A DNA stretch of 64,000 bases from an uncultured Propionivibrio sp. (GCA_937923255.1 CALAIL010000027.1:62001-126000), one strand, 5' to 3'. Shown: positions 12,092-22,711, numbered from the stretch's first letter. Notes: generated from the sequence alone by a model not told the origin. Numbers and translations are program-made.

Positions 12092-13282
12092 ATGGCAAAG
12101 GCGAAATTTGAGCGGACGAAGCCGCACGTGAATGTTGGGACGATTGGTCACGTGGATCATGGTAAGACGACGTTGACGGCGGCGATCACGACGATTCTGT
12201 CGAAGAAATTTGGAGGAGAGGCCAAGGGCTACGATCAGATTGACAACGCGCCGGAAGAAAAGGCGCGCGGGATCACCATCAACACTTCACACGTTGAATA
12301 CGAAACCGAAAATCGTCACTACGCCCACGTTGACTGCCCGGGGCACGCCGACTACATCAAAAACATGATCACCGGTGCGGCCCAGATGGACGGAGCCATC
12401 CTCGTAGTTTCTGCGGCGGACGGCCCCATGCCGCAAACGCGGGAACACATCCTGCTTGCTCGCCAAGTCGGCGTTCCCTGTATCATCGTTTTTCTCAACA
12501 AATGCGACATGGTCGATGACGCCGAACTTCTTGAACTCGTTGAAATGGAAGTACGCGAACTACTCTCCAAATACGAATTCCCGGGCGACGACATCCCCAT
12601 CATCAAAGGCAGCGCACTGAAAGCCATAGAAGGCGACACCAGCGATCTCGGGGAAGGCGCCATTTTAGCCTTGGCTGCGGCACTCGACAGCTACATCCCC
12701 GCGCCTGAACGCACCATTGACAAACCCTTCCTGCTCCCGATCGAAGACGTATTCTCCATTTCTGGACGAGGCACCGTCGTGACCGGACGTGTCGAACGCG
12801 GCATCATCAAAGTTGGTGAAGAAATCGAAATTGTCGGCATCAAACCCACCCAGAAAACCACCTGTACCGGTGTTGAAATGTTCCGCAAACTGCTCGATCA
12901 AGGCCAGGCAGGCGACAACGTGGGCGTTCTTCTGCGTGGCACCAAGCGAGAAGAAGTTGAGCGCGGACAAGTGCTTGCCAAGCCGGGTACCATCACCCCG
13001 CATACGCACTTCACGGGCGAAGTCTATGTCCTCTCCAAGGAAGAAGGTGGCCGTCACACCCCCTTCTTCAACAACTACCGTCCGCAGTTCTACTTCCGGA
13101 CTACAGATGTTACGGGTGCCATCACTCTGCCGGAGGGCACTGAAATGGTGATGCCGGGCGACAATGTTGCCATGACGGTCAAACTGATCGTACCGATCGC
13201 CATGGAAGAAGGCTTGCGCTTTGCTATCCGCGAAGGCGGTCGTACCGTTGGCGCCGGCGTAGTAACCAAGATTATCGAATAA
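12092..13282 (+). CDS. tuf: Elongation factor Tu
   Basis: Delivers aminoacyl-tRNA to the ribosome; 396 aa, the family length. GTP-binding motifs are GHVDHGKT (residues 19-26), DCPGH (about 81) and NKCD (about 136). Codon use is odd: the first 40-45 codons use ACG for every Thr and mostly G-ending codons, whereas from about 12,240 the gene is rich in C-ending codons such as ACC, ATC, GAC and AAC. Both parts differ from T-ending fusA and rpsJ. Betaproteobacteria usually have a second tuf near rplL/secE, so gene conversion is a plausible cause. Confidence 0.98.
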   Translation: MAKAKFERTKPHVNVGTIGHVDHGKTTLTAAITTILSKKFGGEAKGYDQIDNAPEEKARGITINTSHVEYETENRHYAHVDCPGHADYIKNMITGAAQMDGAILVVSAADGPMPQTREHILLARQVGVPCIIVFLNKCDMVDDAELLELVEMEVRELLSKYEFPGDDIPIIKGSALKAIEGDTSDLGEGAILALAAALDSYIPAPERTIDKPFLLPIEDVFSISGRGTVVTGRVERGIIKVGEEIEIVGIKPTQKTTCTGVEMFRKLLDQGQAGDNVGVLLRGTKREEVERGQVLAKPGTITPHTHFTGEVYVLSKEEGGRHTPFFNNYRPQFYFRTTDVTGAITLPEGTEMVMPGDNVAMTVKLIVPIAMEEGLRFAIREGGRTVGAGVVTKIIE

Positions 13283-13290
13283 CAGTCATC

Positions 13291-13326
13291 GGGGCGGTCG
13301 CTGGTGCTGCCGCCCCTTCGTTCTTT
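13291..13326 (+). terminator. Terminator/attenuator between tuf and rpsJ
   Basis: GGGGCGG (13291-13297) pairs perfectly with CCGCCCC (13310-13316) over a 12-nt loop and is followed by a T-rich stretch (TTCGTTCTTT). It separates the str and S10 units, which lie only 53 bp apart, so partial read-through is likely. Confidence 0.6.
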
Positions 13327-13335
13327 GGGAAAAAT

Positions 13336-13647
13336 ATGCAAAATCAGAAAATTCGCCTGCGTTTGAAGGCTTTTGACTATCGACTGATTGATCAGTCGGC
13401 ACAAGAAATTGTTGAAACTGCTAAGCGTACAGGGGCTGTTGTTCGAGGGCCTGTACCCTTGCCGACAAGGATCCAGCGTTTTGATATTCTGCGTTCGCCG
13501 CATGTTAATAAAACTTCGCGTGATCAGTTCGAAATTCGTACACACATGCGTTTGATGGATATTATTGATCCGACAGATAAAACAGTTGATGCATTGATGA
13601 AGCTTGATCTCCCTGCAGGGGTGGATGTTGAAATCAGATTGCAGTGA
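13336..13647 (+). CDS. rpsJ: 30S ribosomal protein S10 / NusE
   Basis: 30S head protein that is also the NusE antitermination factor, 103 aa. It starts [22 protein letters not shown] and contains the conserved GPVPLPTR. It follows the tuf-side terminator by only a few bases and is first in the S10 cluster. Ninety-nine non-coding bases containing a candidate promoter separate it from rplC. Confidence 0.98.
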   Translation: MQNQKIRLRLKAFDYRLIDQSAQEIVETAKRTGAVVRGPVPLPTRIQRFDILRSPHVNKTSRDQFEIRTHMRLMDIIDPTDKTVDALMKLDLPAGVDVEIRLQ

Positions 13648-13667
13648 GTGGAATTTTTAGTTATAAT
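13639..13667 (+). promoter_or_regulatory. Candidate sigma-70 promoter for rplC and downstream S10 genes
   Basis: TTGCAG (13639-13644) and a perfect TATAAT (13662-13667) are 17 bp apart, overlapping the end of rpsJ. The predicted transcript leader contains a small ACCCC/GGGGT hairpin at about 13671-13687. An internal promoter here would uncouple rplC and later genes from rpsJ. Confidence 0.5.
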
Positions 13668-13746
13668 TTCACCCCTTTGGTTGGGGTAATTCCCTTGTGT
13701 TTGTAGTACTTGCCGGCCAATCGCAGCCGGAAAGAGGAGAATAATC

Positions 13747-14391
13747 ATGAGTTTAGGCCTTGTTGGGCGCAAGGTCGGCATGACGCGTATTTTTACCGAT
13801 GATGGCTTGTCCATTCCGGTGACAGTGCTTGATGTGTCGAATAATCGTATTGCCCAAGTTAAAACACCTGAAAATGATGGTTATGCCGCGATTCAAGTAG
13901 TGCATGGTAAGCGCCGTCCTTCTCGAGTAGGCAAACCGTTGGCAGCGCATTTTGCTAAGGCTGGAGTTGAGGCGGGTAGTGTGCTCAAGGAGTTTGTTGT
14001 TGGTGCTGATGATCTTGACCGCTTTAAGCCAGGTGACCAAGTCGGTGTCGATATTTTTAGTGTTGGACAGAAAATTGATGTGACGGGCCGTTCAATCGGT
14101 AAAGGTTTTCAAGGTGGTATCAAGCGCCATAATTTTGGTTCTCAGCGCGCCTCTCATGGTAACTCGGTATCGCATAATGCTCCTGGATCTATTGGTATGA
14201 ATCAAGATCCTGGGCGCGTTTTTCCGGGTAAAAAAATGTCTGGTCATCTGGGTGATGCTAAGCGAACGCAACAAAATCTTGAAGTGATTCGCGTTGATGT
14301 TGATCGCCAATTGTTGTTGGTTAAGGGTGCTGTTCCCGGCTCAAAAGGCTCGAGTCTGATCGTGCGCCCTGCGGTTAAAGCGGGGGCATAA
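13747..14391 (+). CDS. rplC: 50S ribosomal protein L3
   Basis: Early-assembly 23S rRNA binder near the peptidyl-transferase centre, 214 aa, starting [16 protein letters not shown]. The conserved loop around [20 protein letters not shown] lies near residue 140-160. A GAGGAG ribosome site precedes it. rplD begins immediately after the stop codon, so the two are probably translationally coupled. Confidence 0.98.
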   Translation: MSLGLVGRKVGMTRIFTDDGLSIPVTVLDVSNNRIAQVKTPENDGYAAIQVVHGKRRPSRVGKPLAAHFAKAGVEAGSVLKEFVVGADDLDRFKPGDQVGVDIFSVGQKIDVTGRSIGKGFQGGIKRHNFGSQRASHGNSVSHNAPGSIGMNQDPGRVFPGKKMSGHLGDAKRTQQNLEVIRVDVDRQLLLVKGAVPGSKGSSLIVRPAVKAGA

Positions 14392-15012
14392 ATGGAGCTC
14401 AGGTTAATTGATGATCTGGGTCAGGAGTCTGGTCGTATGCAGGCTTCCGATGACCTGTTTGCTCGTGAATATAACGAAGCGCTAGTGCACCAAGTGGTTG
14501 TGGCTTATCAAGCCAATGCACGCAGTGGCAATCGAGCACAAAAGGATCGTGGTCAGGTTAGGCACACCACGACCAAACCTTTTCGTCAAAAAGGTACTGG
14601 CCGTGCGCGCGCCGGTATGTCTTCTTCTCCTTTGTGGCGTGGTGGTGGGCGAATCTTTCCAAATTCCCCAGACGAAAATTTTAGCCAGAAATTAAATAAA
14701 AAAATGTATCGTGCTGGAATGGCGTCAATTCTTTCTCAGCTGGTACGTGAGGATCGTTTGTCTGTGGTCGATTCTTTTGTTATTGATGTGCCAAAAACTA
14801 AGGTTTTTGCACAAAAGATCAAAAATATGGGTTATGGCCCGGTGTTGGTCGTAACTGATAGTCTTGATGAGAACATTTACTTGGCGTCGCGTAATTTGCC
14901 GAATGTGTTGGTGCTGGGTGTCAATGAGGCAGATCCTGTGTCGTTAATTCGTTTTCCAAAAGTGCTGGTGACCAAAAAAGCAGTGGCCAAGTTTGAGGAG
15001 ATGTGGGGATGA
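14392..15012 (+). CDS. rplD: 50S ribosomal protein L4
   Basis: 23S rRNA binder lining the exit tunnel, 206 aa. Conserved [11 protein letters not shown] loop at about residues 62-72. In E. coli, L4 represses the S10 operon through the rpsJ leader; whether that holds here cannot be read from sequence, but the rpsJ-rplC gap is a candidate target. Starts directly after rplC and overlaps rplW by four bases. Confidence 0.98.
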   Translation: MELRLIDDLGQESGRMQASDDLFAREYNEALVHQVVVAYQANARSGNRAQKDRGQVRHTTTKPFRQKGTGRARAGMSSSPLWRGGGRIFPNSPDENFSQKLNKKMYRAGMASILSQLVREDRLSVVDSFVIDVPKTKVFAQKIKNMGYGPVLVVTDSLDENIYLASRNLPNVLVLGVNEADPVSLIRFPKVLVTKKAVAKFEEMWG

Positions 15013-15311
15013 ATCAACAGCGTTTGATGCAAGTATTGCTAGCGCCCCAGATCTCTGAGAAGGCGACTTATATTGCTGATAAGAATGGACAGATAATTTT
15101 CCGCGTTATTGCTGATGCAAGTAAGCCTGAAGTTAAGGCGGCGGTTGAGTTACTATTTAAAGTAGTTGTTAAATCAGTGCAGATTGCCAATGTAAAAGGT
15201 AAGCAAAAGCGTTTTGGTCGTGGCACAGGTGTACGTAAAAGTTGGAAAAAAGCCTATGTTAATCTGATGCCTGGTCAAGAGATCAATTTTGTTGATGGGG
15301 GGGCTGCATAA
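15009..15311 (+). CDS. rplW: 50S ribosomal protein L23
   Basis: Tunnel-exit protein that docks trigger factor and SRP, 100 aa. ATG 15009 ([20 protein letters not shown]) overlaps the rplD stop as ATGA; an in-frame GTG at 15003 is less likely. The conserved [10 protein letters not shown] motif is near the N-terminus. Its stop overlaps the rplB start by one base. Confidence 0.96.
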   Translation: MNQQRLMQVLLAPQISEKATYIADKNGQIIFRVIADASKPEVKAAVELLFKVVVKSVQIANVKGKQKRFGRGTGVRKSWKKAYVNLMPGQEINFVDGGAA

Positions 15312-16138
15312 TGGCGCTCGTCAAGCTTAAACCGACATCGCCAGGGCGTCGCGCTGTCGTCAGGGTTGTTACGCCAGGTTTACATAAGGGGAAAGCGTAC
15401 GCGCCTTTGCTTAAATCGCAGTCAAAGAAAGCGGGACGTAATAATAATGGGCATATTACGACGCGTCACCAAGGTGGTGGGCATAAGCAACATTACCGGA
15501 TTATTGATTTTAAACGAAATAAAGATGGCATTCCTGCTAAGGTTGAACGTTTAGAGTACGACCCAAATCGTACAGCAAATATTGCTTTGCTACTTTATGC
15601 GGACGGGGAGCGGCGGTATGTGATTGCCGCTAAGGGGTTGGTTGTTGGTCAGCAGATTCTGAGTGGTGTTGATGCTCCAATCAGGCCTGGCAATGCATTG
15701 CCTATTCGTAATATTCCTGTTGGTACAACGATTCATTGCGTGGAAATGATTCCTGGCAAAGGTGCCCAGCTGGCACGTTCTGCGGGAGCGTCTGTGCAGT
15801 TGTTGGCGCGCGAAGGTGTGTATGCTCAACTTCGTTTGCGATCAGGAGAAGTGCGCCGTGTACATGTCGAATGTCGAGCGACGGTGGGTGAAGTTGGTAA
15901 CGAAGAGCATAGCCTGCGCTCAGTTGGTAAGGCTGGCGCCAATCGGTGGCGTGGTATTCGCCCGACTGTTCGTGGTGTGGTGATGAATCCAATTGATCAC
16001 CCGCATGGTGGTGGTGAAGGAAGGACTTCCGCTGGTAGGGATCCGGTAAGTCCATGGGGCGTTAAAACTAAGGGTTATCGTACGCGTAGTAATAAGCGTA
16101 CGAATTCGATGATCGTGCAGCGTCGTCACAAACGTTAA
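15311..16138 (+). CDS. rplB: 50S ribosomal protein L2
   Basis: Highly conserved 23S rRNA binder needed for subunit joining and peptidyl transfer, 275 aa. It contains the glycine-rich [16 protein letters not shown] near residue 45 and [16 protein letters not shown] near 222-237, the segment holding the critical histidine. Full length, in standard S10 order. Confidence 0.98.
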   Translation: MALVKLKPTSPGRRAVVRVVTPGLHKGKAYAPLLKSQSKKAGRNNNGHITTRHQGGGHKQHYRIIDFKRNKDGIPAKVERLEYDPNRTANIALLLYADGERRYVIAAKGLVVGQQILSGVDAPIRPGNALPIRNIPVGTTIHCVEMIPGKGAQLARSAGASVQLLAREGVYAQLRLRSGEVRRVHVECRATVGEVGNEEHSLRSVGKAGANRWRGIRPTVRGVVMNPIDHPHGGGEGRTSAGRDPVSPWGVKTKGYRTRSNKRTNSMIVQRRHKR

Positions 16139-16152
16139 GAGGTAAAAATATT

Positions 16153-16428
16153 ATGGGACGTTCTGTTAAAAAAGGCCCGTTTGTCGATGCTCATTTGATC
16201 AAAAAGGTCGACGTTGTGCGTACGACCAGCGATAAGCGGCCGATTAAAACGTGGTCACGCCGGTCAACGATTTTGCCGGATTTCGTAGGCCTGACTATTG
16301 CTGTCCATAACGGCAAGCAACATATTCCGGTTTATGTTACGGAAAATATGGTGGGCCATAAACTTGGTGAGTTTTCTTTGACCCGTACTTTTAAGGGTCA
16401 TACTGCCGGAAAAAAGGCGAAGAAGTAG
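16153..16428 (+). CDS. rpsS: 30S ribosomal protein S19
   Basis: 30S head protein contacting the A-site finger, 91 aa, starting [15 protein letters not shown]. Contains [16 protein letters not shown] and [13 protein letters not shown] as in the family. AGAGG precedes the start; rplV follows after 9 bp. Confidence 0.98.
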   Translation: MGRSVKKGPFVDAHLIKKVDVVRTTSDKRPIKTWSRRSTILPDFVGLTIAVHNGKQHIPVYVTENMVGHKLGEFSLTRTFKGHTAGKKAKK

Positions 16429-16437
16429 GGGATATAT

Positions 16438-16767
16438 ATGGAAACTCGTGCTATTTTGCGTGGCGTCCGCTTGTCCGACCAAAAAGGACGTTTGGTGGCT
16501 GACCAGATTCGTGGTTTGTCGGTAAGTAAGGCGCTGGATATTCTTACTTTTAGTTCGAAAAAAAGTGCTGGTATTATCAAAAAGGTTTTAGAGTCGGCGA
16601 TTGCTAATGCTGAACATAATGATGGCGCTGATATTGATGAACTGAAGATTAAATCAATTTATGTTGAAAAAGGTATGGTTCTTAAGCGTTTTACCGCTCG
16701 TGCTAAGGGGCGTGGTAATCGGATCAGTAAACCGACCTGTCATATTTTCCTGACCGTTGGGAGCTAA
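16438..16767 (+). CDS. rplV: 50S ribosomal protein L22
   Basis: Lines the exit-tunnel constriction together with L4, 109 aa. It has the family segment [16 protein letters not shown] at the end of the beta-hairpin, where macrolide-resistance changes occur; it reads as wild type. Start [26 protein letters not shown]. Confidence 0.97.
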   Translation: METRAILRGVRLSDQKGRLVADQIRGLSVSKALDILTFSSKKSAGIIKKVLESAIANAEHNDGADIDELKIKSIYVEKGMVLKRFTARAKGRGNRISKPTCHIFLTVGS

Positions 16768-16777
16768 AGGAAGAATA

Positions 16778-17626
16778 ATGGGACAAAAAATACACCCGAC
16801 TGGTTTTCGCTTGGCGGCAACGCATGACTGGTCTTCGCGTTGGTATGCAAATAGTAAAGAGTTTGCCAGCATGCTAAATCAGGACGTACAGGTTCGTGAT
16901 TTTCTTAAAGAAAAACTAAAACACGCTTCTGTTGGCCGAGTTCTAATCGAACGTCCGGCAAAAAATGCTCGTGTGACGATTTTCTCTGCGCGTCCAGGTG
17001 TTGTGATTGGTAAAAAAGGCGAAGAGATTGAAAATCTTCGTTCGGCTTTGCAAAAAATTATGGGCGTACCAGTACATATTAGTATTGAGGAAATACGTAA
17101 ACCAGAGCTTAGTGCCCAATTGATTGCTGATTCAATTACACAGCAGCTCGAGAAGCGGATTATGTTTCGTCGAGCTATGAAGCGCGCAATGCAAAATGCC
17201 ATGCGTCTTGGTGCTCAGGGCATAAAGATTATGAGTTCTGGGCGTCTTAATGGTGCGGAAATTGCTCGCTGCGAGTGGTATCGCGAAGGCCGAGTACCTC
17301 TTCATACTTTACGTGCAGATATTGATTATGCGACTTCGGAAGCGCTGACAACATACGGAATTATTGGTGTTAAGGTTTGGGTTTATAAAGGTGAGACACT
17401 TGATCGAAATGAACGTCCAGTGTTGGTGCCTGAAGTAGCTGAAGAATCTGCGCGGAAAGCACGTCGTGCCGTGAAGTTGCCAGGCGATGGCGATGCAAAA
17501 CCGCGGACACAAACTATAAAAATGAAATCTGGTGCAAAGAAAGAGGATGTTTCACCATACGATGAGACAAAACTGCCGGCAAGGCGCGTAAGAAAGGCGG
17601 GAACTGAAGATGCTGCAGCCAACTAG
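16778..17626 (+). CDS. rpsC: 30S ribosomal protein S3
   Basis: mRNA-entry protein with a KH domain. ATG 16778 ([13 protein letters not shown]) is preceded by AAAGGAAG; an upstream in-frame start at 16757 would overlap the rplV end. The KH signature [11 protein letters not shown] is near residue 75. At 282 aa it carries a long basic/acidic C-terminal tail beyond the roughly 230-residue E. coli form, as is common in betaproteobacteria. Its last 17 nt overlap the rplP start. Confidence 0.97.
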   Translation: MGQKIHPTGFRLAATHDWSSRWYANSKEFASMLNQDVQVRDFLKEKLKHASVGRVLIERPAKNARVTIFSARPGVVIGKKGEEIENLRSALQKIMGVPVHISIEEIRKPELSAQLIADSITQQLEKRIMFRRAMKRAMQNAMRLGAQGIKIMSSGRLNGAEIARCEWYREGRVPLHTLRADIDYATSEALTTYGIIGVKVWVYKGETLDRNERPVLVPEVAEESARKARRAVKLPGDGDAKPRTQTIKMKSGAKKEDVSPYDETKLPARRVRKAGTEDAAAN

Positions 17627-18023
17627 AAGAAAATATCGCAAGGAGCAGAAGGGACGTAATACTGGTTTAGCGACGCGTGGCGTCAAAGTCAGTTTCGGAG
17701 ATTTTGGTCTTAAGGCTACTGAACGTGGTCGTCTTACGGCGCGCCAAATCGAGGCAGCGCGTCGTGCTATGACGCGCCATATTAAGCGTGGTGGTCGTAT
17801 CTGGATTCGTATTTTCCCAGACAAGCCGATTTCAAAAAAACCTGCAGAGGTGCGTATGGGTAACGGTAAAGGTAATCCTGAGTATTATGTTGCCGAAATC
17901 CAGCCCGGTAAGGTTCTTTATGAAATGGATGGTGTCGACGAGGCTTTGGCGCGCGAGGCATTTGCGTTAGCGGCAGCCAAATTGCCTATTTCGACAACTT
18001 TCGTCACACGCATGGTAGGGTAA
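17610..18023 (+). CDS. rplP: 50S ribosomal protein L16
   Basis: 50S protein at the A-site and peptidyl-transferase region, 137 aa. It starts [17 protein letters not shown] inside the rpsC tail (17-nt overlap). Contains [33 protein letters not shown] and the [11 protein letters not shown]-terminal segment of the family. Confidence 0.98.
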   Translation: MLQPTRRKYRKEQKGRNTGLATRGVKVSFGDFGLKATERGRLTARQIEAARRAMTRHIKRGGRIWIRIFPDKPISKKPAEVRMGNGKGNPEYYVAEIQPGKVLYEMDGVDEALAREAFALAAAKLPISTTFVTRMVG

Positions 18024-18025
18024 AT

Positions 18026-18214
18026 ATGAAAGCTAGCGAACTCAGGGTAAAAAATATTGATGAGTTGCACAAAGAGTTACTTGATTTGCTCAAAATGCAA
18101 TTTAACCTGCGTATGCAATCAGCGACTCAGCAGCTAAATAATCACAGTCAGATCGCTAAGGTGCGTCGTGATATTGCGCGTGTTCGCACTCTTATCCATG
18201 AAAAGGCGGAATAA
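18026..18214 (+). CDS. rpmC: 50S ribosomal protein L29
   Basis: Small tunnel-exit protein, 62 aa, two helices. [18 protein letters not shown] and the [14 protein letters not shown] core are typical. Begins two bases after the rplP stop. Confidence 0.97.
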   Translation: MKASELRVKNIDELHKELLDLLKMQFNLRMQSATQQLNNHSQIAKVRRDIARVRTLIHEKAE

Positions 18215-18217
18215 ATC

Positions 18218-18484
18218 ATGAGTGAAAAAAAAATGATTAAGCGCATGCTGATTGGGCGCGTAGTAAGTGATAAGATGGAAAAAACAGTAACTGTACTGGT
18301 TGAACGTCGTGTCAAACATCCAATGTATGACAAAATTATTGTTCGCTCTAGTAAGTATCATGCGCACAATGATGCCAACATGGCAAAAATTGGCGATCTT
18401 GTTGAAATTCAAGAGAGTCGCCCCTTATCGAAAACTAAAGCTTGGTCTGTAGTCAGATTAGTAGAGAAGGCTGTTATGATTTAA
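18218..18484 (+). CDS. rpsQ: 30S ribosomal protein S17
   Basis: Early 16S rRNA binder with an OB fold, 88 aa. It has the [22 protein letters not shown] core and [17 protein letters not shown] motif. Last gene of the S10 group; 142 non-coding bases follow, holding the candidate spc promoter. Confidence 0.97.
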   Translation: MSEKKMIKRMLIGRVVSDKMEKTVTVLVERRVKHPMYDKIIVRSSKYHAHNDANMAKIGDLVEIQESRPLSKTKAWSVVRLVEKAVMI

Positions 18485-18487
18485 GCC

Positions 18488-18516
18488 TTGCTATTTTTTA
18501 TTATTAGAGATAAAAT
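18488..18516 (+). promoter_or_regulatory. Candidate spc-operon promoter
   Basis: TTGCTA (18488-18493) and TAAAAT (18511-18516) are separated by exactly 17 bp, just after the rpsQ stop and about 110 bp before rplN. The gap is the only long one between rpsS and secY and matches the S10/spc boundary of E. coli. A CCCTTT...AAGGGG hairpin lies downstream at about 18534-18549. Confidence 0.5.
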
Positions 18517-18626
18517 CTACTTTTCAGACTTTCCCTTTGAGAAGGGGTAGGCCTTCTCTTAACACGGGATCCAAGACTGGCCGCAACTTACTGAAAAATA
18601 TGCGGAACAAGTTGGAGAATTAAATA

Positions 18627-18995
18627 ATGATTCAAATGCAAACGATTTTAGACGTCGCAGATAACACTGGTGCGCGTTCAGTAATGTGCATTAAAGTGCT
18701 TGGCGGTTCTAAGCGCCGGTATGCTGGCGTTGGAGATGTTATCAAGGTCAGTGTTAAGGATGCTGCTCCACGTGGTCGTGTCAAAAAAGGTGATGTTTAT
18801 AGTGCGGTTGTTGTGCGCACAGCTAAAGGCGTTCGTCGTCAAGATGGTTCGCTGGTTAAGTTTGATGATAATGCGGCTGTGCTTCTCAATAATAAACTAG
18901 AACCGATTGGTACGCGTATTTTTGGGCCTGTGACACGTGAGTTGAGGAGTGAACGATTTATGAAGATCGTATCGCTGGCGCCGGAAGTTTTATAA
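18627..18995 (+). CDS. rplN: 50S ribosomal protein L14
   Basis: Subunit-interface protein, 122 aa, starting [28 protein letters not shown]. Contains FGPVTRELR near the C-terminus. First gene of the spc cluster, with a TTGGAG ribosome site. Confidence 0.98.
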   Translation: MIQMQTILDVADNTGARSVMCIKVLGGSKRRYAGVGDVIKVSVKDAAPRGRVKKGDVYSAVVVRTAKGVRRQDGSLVKFDDNAAVLLNNKLEPIGTRIFGPVTRELRSERFMKIVSLAPEVL

Positions 18996-19004
18996 GGAAC
19001 GGCC

Positions 19005-19325
19005 ATGGAAAAAATTCATAAAGGCGATGAGGTGGTAGTTATTGCCGGTAAAGACAAGGGGAAGCGAGGTACAGTGCTTCGTTATGTCAAGGTTGGATAT
19101 GTTGTGGTGGAAGGGGTTAATCGTGTTAAAAAGCATACCAAGCCAAATCCGGTTAAAGGAGTTGTTGGCGGTCTTTTAGAAAAAGATATGCCAATACATG
19201 TTTCAAATATTGCTATTTATAATCCTTTGACTAAAAAAGCAGATCGGGTTGGATTTAAATGGATTGATGATGGCAAAAAGAAAGTGCGTATTTTTAAATC
19301 CGGTGGTGAAGTTGTGGGGGCATAA
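19005..19325 (+). CDS. rplX: 50S ribosomal protein L24
   Basis: Assembly initiator of the 50S subunit, 106 aa. The KOW motif is at the N-terminus ([18 protein letters not shown], residues about 6-23). Nine bases after rplN, with AAGGA upstream. Confidence 0.97.
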   Translation: MEKIHKGDEVVVIAGKDKGKRGTVLRYVKVGYVVVEGVNRVKKHTKPNPVKGVVGGLLEKDMPIHVSNIAIYNPLTKKADRVGFKWIDDGKKKVRIFKSGGEVVGA

Positions 19326-19330
19326 GGATT

Positions 19331-19870
19331 ATGGCGCGTTTACTAGATCACTATAAAAGTCATATAGTGAAAGATTTAATAGAAAAATTTGGTTATAAAT
19401 CGGTCATGGAAGTACCTCGCATTACCAAAATAACCTTAAATATGGGTGTTGGCGAGGCTGTGGCGGATAAAAAAATTCTTGAATTTGCTGTAAATGATAT
19501 GGCTAAAATTTCAGGGCAAAAGCCAGTTATTACTAAAGCGCGTAAATCAATTGCTGGTTTTAAAATTCGTGATGGTTATCCTATTGGTTGTATGGTGACG
19601 CTGCGTAGTTTACGTATGTACGAATTTATTGATCGCTTAGTAACAATTGCTTTGCCCAGAGTGCGTGATTTTCGTGGTATTTCGGGTAAAAGTTTTGACG
19701 GACGTGGTAATTATAATATGGGCATTAGGGAGCAAATTATTTTTCCTGAAATTGAGTACGATAAAATCGATGCGTTGCGTGGAATGAATATTAGTGTGAC
19801 AACGACTGCGAAGACTGATGAAGAAGCAAAAGCTTTATTGGCTGCGTTTAAATTTCCGTTTAGAAATTGA
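19331..19870 (+). CDS. rplE: 50S ribosomal protein L5
   Basis: 5S rRNA-binding protein of the central protuberance, 179 aa. Family blocks [16 protein letters not shown] (near residue 29), [19 protein letters not shown] and the [10 protein letters not shown] segment are present. It is one of the most AT-rich genes in the window. Confidence 0.98.
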   Translation: MARLLDHYKSHIVKDLIEKFGYKSVMEVPRITKITLNMGVGEAVADKKILEFAVNDMAKISGQKPVITKARKSIAGFKIRDGYPIGCMVTLRSLRMYEFIDRLVTIALPRVRDFRGISGKSFDGRGNYNMGIREQIIFPEIEYDKIDALRGMNISVTTTAKTDEEAKALLAAFKFPFRN

Positions 19871-19877
19871 GGAAAAG

Positions 19878-20183
19878 ATGGCGAAACTTGCATTAATCAA
19901 TCGAGAAGCTAAGCGCCGTAAAATGGTTGAAAAATTTAAGATTAAGCGAGCGGCCTTGGATGCGGTGATTCATGATAACAGTCGTAGTGAAGAAGAGCGT
20001 GATAATGCGCGCTTAAAATTACAGAATTTACCCCGTAACTCCAGTCCAGTTCGTTTGCGTAATCGTTGTCAGTTAACGGGTCGTCCGCGTGGCGTTTTTC
20101 GTAAGTTTGGTTTGGGGCGCGGTAAATTGCGCGATTTGGTGATGCGCGGTGAAGTCCCGGGTGTAACTAAGGCCAGCTGGTAG
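19878..20183 (+). CDS. rpsN: 30S ribosomal protein S14
   Basis: 30S head protein, 101 aa. ATG 19878 ([14 protein letters not shown]) is chosen because GAGGAAAAG precedes it; an upstream in-frame start at 19818 would lie inside rplE. It is the long form that lacks the CxxC zinc motifs: the segment [12 protein letters not shown] has only one cysteine. Confidence 0.97.
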   Translation: MAKLALINREAKRRKMVEKFKIKRAALDAVIHDNSRSEEERDNARLKLQNLPRNSSPVRLRNRCQLTGRPRGVFRKFGLGRGKLRDLVMRGEVPGVTKASW

Positions 20184-20197
20184 GTGGGAGAAAGGTT

Positions 20198-20593
20198 ATG
20201 AGTATGAGCGATCCGATCAGTGATATGCTGACACGTATCCGCAATGCCCAGATGGCAAATAAGGCGTCGGTTGTTATGCCGTCTTCGAAACTCAAATTAG
20301 CCATTGTTAAAGTATTAGAGGAAGAAGGATATATAGATGGCTATTCAGTTCGTGAGCAAGATAAAAAATCAATTCTTGAAATTGGCTTGAAATATTATGC
20401 AGGTCATCCAGTGATTGAGCGTATTGACCGTGTTTCAAAGCCTGGCTTGCGAATTTATAGAGGAGTTAACAATATTCCTCGTGTAATGAATGGTTTGGGG
20501 GTTGCAATTGTGTCAACGCCTAAAGGAGTAATGACTGATCGCAAAGCCCGCGCTGCTAATGTTGGTGGCGAAGTGTTGTGTGTTGTTGCATAA
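20198..20593 (+). CDS. rpsH: 30S ribosomal protein S8
   Basis: Central-domain 16S rRNA binder, 131 aa, starting [18 protein letters not shown] as in many betaproteobacteria; an alternative ATG lies at 20204. Family C-terminus [20 protein letters not shown]. In E. coli, S8 represses the spc operon by binding mRNA near rplE; no matching structure was checked here. Confidence 0.97.
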   Translation: MSMSDPISDMLTRIRNAQMANKASVVMPSSKLKLAIVKVLEEEGYIDGYSVREQDKKSILEIGLKYYAGHPVIERIDRVSKPGLRIYRGVNNIPRVMNGLGVAIVSTPKGVMTDRKARAANVGGEVLCVVA

Positions 20594-20607
20594 GCTGAGG
20601 GGAAATT

Positions 20608-21141
20608 ATGTCCCGCGTTGCTAAAAATCCAATAATTTTACCGTCGGGAGTAGAGGTTACTTTGGGACGGGAAAAAATTTCTGTTAAGGGGCCGTTGGGT
20701 TTTATTGAAATGGATGCTAACCCTGCGGTTAAAATTGAGAAAGAAGGCACATCGTTGTTGTGTAGCCCTAGTGATGAGTCTGTGAGTGCTAATACTTTGT
20801 CTGGAACGATACGGGCAATTCTCGCTAATATGGTGACAGGTGTTAGTCAAGGATTTGAGCGTAAATTGGTTTTGCATGGTACCGGGTATCGTGCTCAGGT
20901 GCAGGGTGATACGTTAAATTTGATGTTAGGGTTTTCTCATCCTGTGGTATATAAGATGCCTGTTGGTATCAAATGTGAAACGTCTTCGCAAACTGAAATC
21001 CTTATTAAGGGAGTTGACAAGCAGTTGGTTGGTCAGGTGGCAGCAGATGTTCGGGCATATCGAAAACCTGAGCCATATAAAGGTAAAGGTGTGCGCTATT
21101 CTGACGAAGTTATTATTCTTAAAGAAACTAAGAAGAAGTAA
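20608..21141 (+). CDS. rplF: 50S ribosomal protein L6
   Basis: 50S stalk-base protein, 177 aa. Starts [17 protein letters not shown] and carries the C-terminal signature [20 protein letters not shown] precedes the start. Confidence 0.98.
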   Translation: MSRVAKNPIILPSGVEVTLGREKISVKGPLGFIEMDANPAVKIEKEGTSLLCSPSDESVSANTLSGTIRAILANMVTGVSQGFERKLVLHGTGYRAQVQGDTLNLMLGFSHPVVYKMPVGIKCETSSQTEILIKGVDKQLVGQVAADVRAYRKPEPYKGKGVRYSDEVIILKETKKK

Positions 21142-21152
21142 AGGTGCGTTAA

Positions 21153-21509
21153 ATGGTTAAAAAAAATCAAGCGCGCTTGCGTAGAGCTCGCCAAACTCGG
21201 CTTAAAATTGCAGAGCTAAGGGTGTTGCGTTTGTCGGTACATAGAACAAATCTTCATATTTATGCTCAAATTTTTTCGTCTTGTGGTTCTAAGGTTTTAG
21301 CTTCAGCATCAACTCTTGATTCAGAAGTTCGTAAAAATATTGCGAATGGTGGAAATGCCAAAGCGGCAACGGTTGTTGGTAAATTGATTGCCGAGCGCGC
21401 AAAAAAAATAGGAGTTGAGCATGTGGCCTTTGATAGAGGAGGATTTCAATATCATGGGCGAATTAAAGCGCTAGCTGAGGCTGCGCGTGAAGCTGGGCTT
21501 AAATTCTAA
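21153..21509 (+). CDS. rplR: 50S ribosomal protein L18
   Basis: Binds 5S rRNA with L5, 118 aa. Basic N-terminus [18 protein letters not shown] and C-terminal [26 protein letters not shown] as in the family. rpsE follows after 29 bp. Confidence 0.98.
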   Translation: MVKKNQARLRRARQTRLKIAELRVLRLSVHRTNLHIYAQIFSSCGSKVLASASTLDSEVRKNIANGGNAKAATVVGKLIAERAKKIGVEHVAFDRGGFQYHGRIKALAEAAREAGLKF

Positions 21510-21538
21510 GCCAGTCAAAAAGATCGGAGTAAAGGTTT

Positions 21539-22063
21539 ATGGCAAAACCACAAAGTAAAAAAACGCAACAGGTCGATAAGCCGGATGATGGCCTGCGTGA
21601 GAAAATGGTTTCGATTAATCGAGTGACCAAAGTTGTGAAAGGTGGGCGGATTCTTGGTTTTGCGGCACTAACTGTTGTCGGTGATGGTGATGGGCGCGTT
21701 GGCATGGGTAAAGGTAAGTCACGTGAAGTTCCCGTGGCTGTACAAAAAGCAATGGAAGAGGCTCGTCGTCGTATGGTTCGGATCAGTCTTAAGGGGGGGA
21801 CTTTACATCATGCCCTTGTTGGTCGTCATGGCGCTTCAGTTGTTATGATGCAACCTGCTCCTGAAGGGACAGGGATTATTGCAGGAGGCGCTATGCGTGC
21901 GGTGTTTGATGTTTTGGGAATGACCAATGTTGTTGCTAAAGCGCATGGCTCGACGAATCCTTACAATATAGTCCGCGCTACGATTAATGGTTTAATGACG
22001 ATGAATACTCCTGCTGAGATTGCTGCAAAACGTGGCAAATCCATAGAAGAAATTATGGAATAA
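21539..22063 (+). CDS. rpsE: 30S ribosomal protein S5
   Basis: Accuracy and helicase-centre protein, 174 aa. Double-stranded RNA-binding-like N-domain with [16 protein letters not shown] (residues about 23-38) and C-domain [18 protein letters not shown]. Starts two bases before the rpmD junction at its 3' end, so coupling with rpmD is likely. Confidence 0.98.
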   Translation: MAKPQSKKTQQVDKPDDGLREKMVSINRVTKVVKGGRILGFAALTVVGDGDGRVGMGKGKSREVPVAVQKAMEEARRRMVRISLKGGTLHHALVGRHGASVVMMQPAPEGTGIIAGGAMRAVFDVLGMTNVVAKAHGSTNPYNIVRATINGLMTMNTPAEIAAKRGKSIEEIME

Positions 22064-22065
22064 AA

Positions 22066-22254
22066 ATGGCTGAAAAAAAAATTAAAGTAACTCTTGTTAA
22101 GAGTCTAATTGGTACGAAACAATCGCATCGTGCTACCGTGCGTAGTTTAGGATTGCGTCGCCTAAATAGTAGCGCTGAGTTACAAGATACACCGGCGATT
22201 CGTGGTATGGTTCATAAAGTCGCTTATCTCGTAAAGTGTGAGGTTGTAAAATGA
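22066..22254 (+). CDS. rpmD: 50S ribosomal protein L30
   Basis: Small 50S protein, 62 aa. Family core [19 protein letters not shown] and LGLRRLNS. Overlaps rplO by four bases (ATGA). Confidence 0.96.
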   Translation: MAEKKIKVTLVKSLIGTKQSHRATVRSLGLRRLNSSAELQDTPAIRGMVHKVAYLVKCEVVK

Positions 22255-22685
22255 AACTCAATACTATTCAGCCTGCAAATGGTGCAACTCATGCTAAACG
22301 GCGTCTTGGTCGGGGTATGGGTTCTGGTTTGGGGAAAACTGGTGGGCGTGGCCATAAAGGTCAGAAATCGCGTGCAGGCGGTTTCCATAAGGTAGGATTT
22401 GAAGGTGGCCAGATGCCATTGCAGCGTCGTTTGCCGAAACGTGGTTTTATTTCCTTGACTAACTGGCGTAATGCTGAAATTCGTTTGTCAGAAATTGATG
22501 CTTTGCCTGTTGATAAAATTGATTTGTTGGTGCTTATGCAAGCCAATCTGGTTTCACAGCATGCATTGTCAGCTAAAGTAATATTGTCCGGAAAAATTAT
22601 GCGCAAGGTGACACTGAAAGGTATTGGTGTGACTAAAGGAGCAAGAGCCGCGATTGAAGCAGCTGGCGGTTGTATTGTGGAATAA
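22251..22685 (+). CDS. rplO: 50S ribosomal protein L15
   Basis: Late-assembly 50S protein, 144 aa. The glycine-rich N-terminal segment [20 protein letters not shown] (about residues 19-38) is diagnostic. Overlaps rpmD and is followed 26 bp later by secY. Confidence 0.97.
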   Translation: MKLNTIQPANGATHAKRRLGRGMGSGLGKTGGRGHKGQKSRAGGFHKVGFEGGQMPLQRRLPKRGFISLTNWRNAEIRLSEIDALPVDKIDLLVLMQANLVSQHALSAKVILSGKIMRKVTLKGIGVTKGARAAIEAAGGCIVE

Positions 22686-22711
22686 ATTTTATTTTTTAAT
22701 AGTGATATCTC

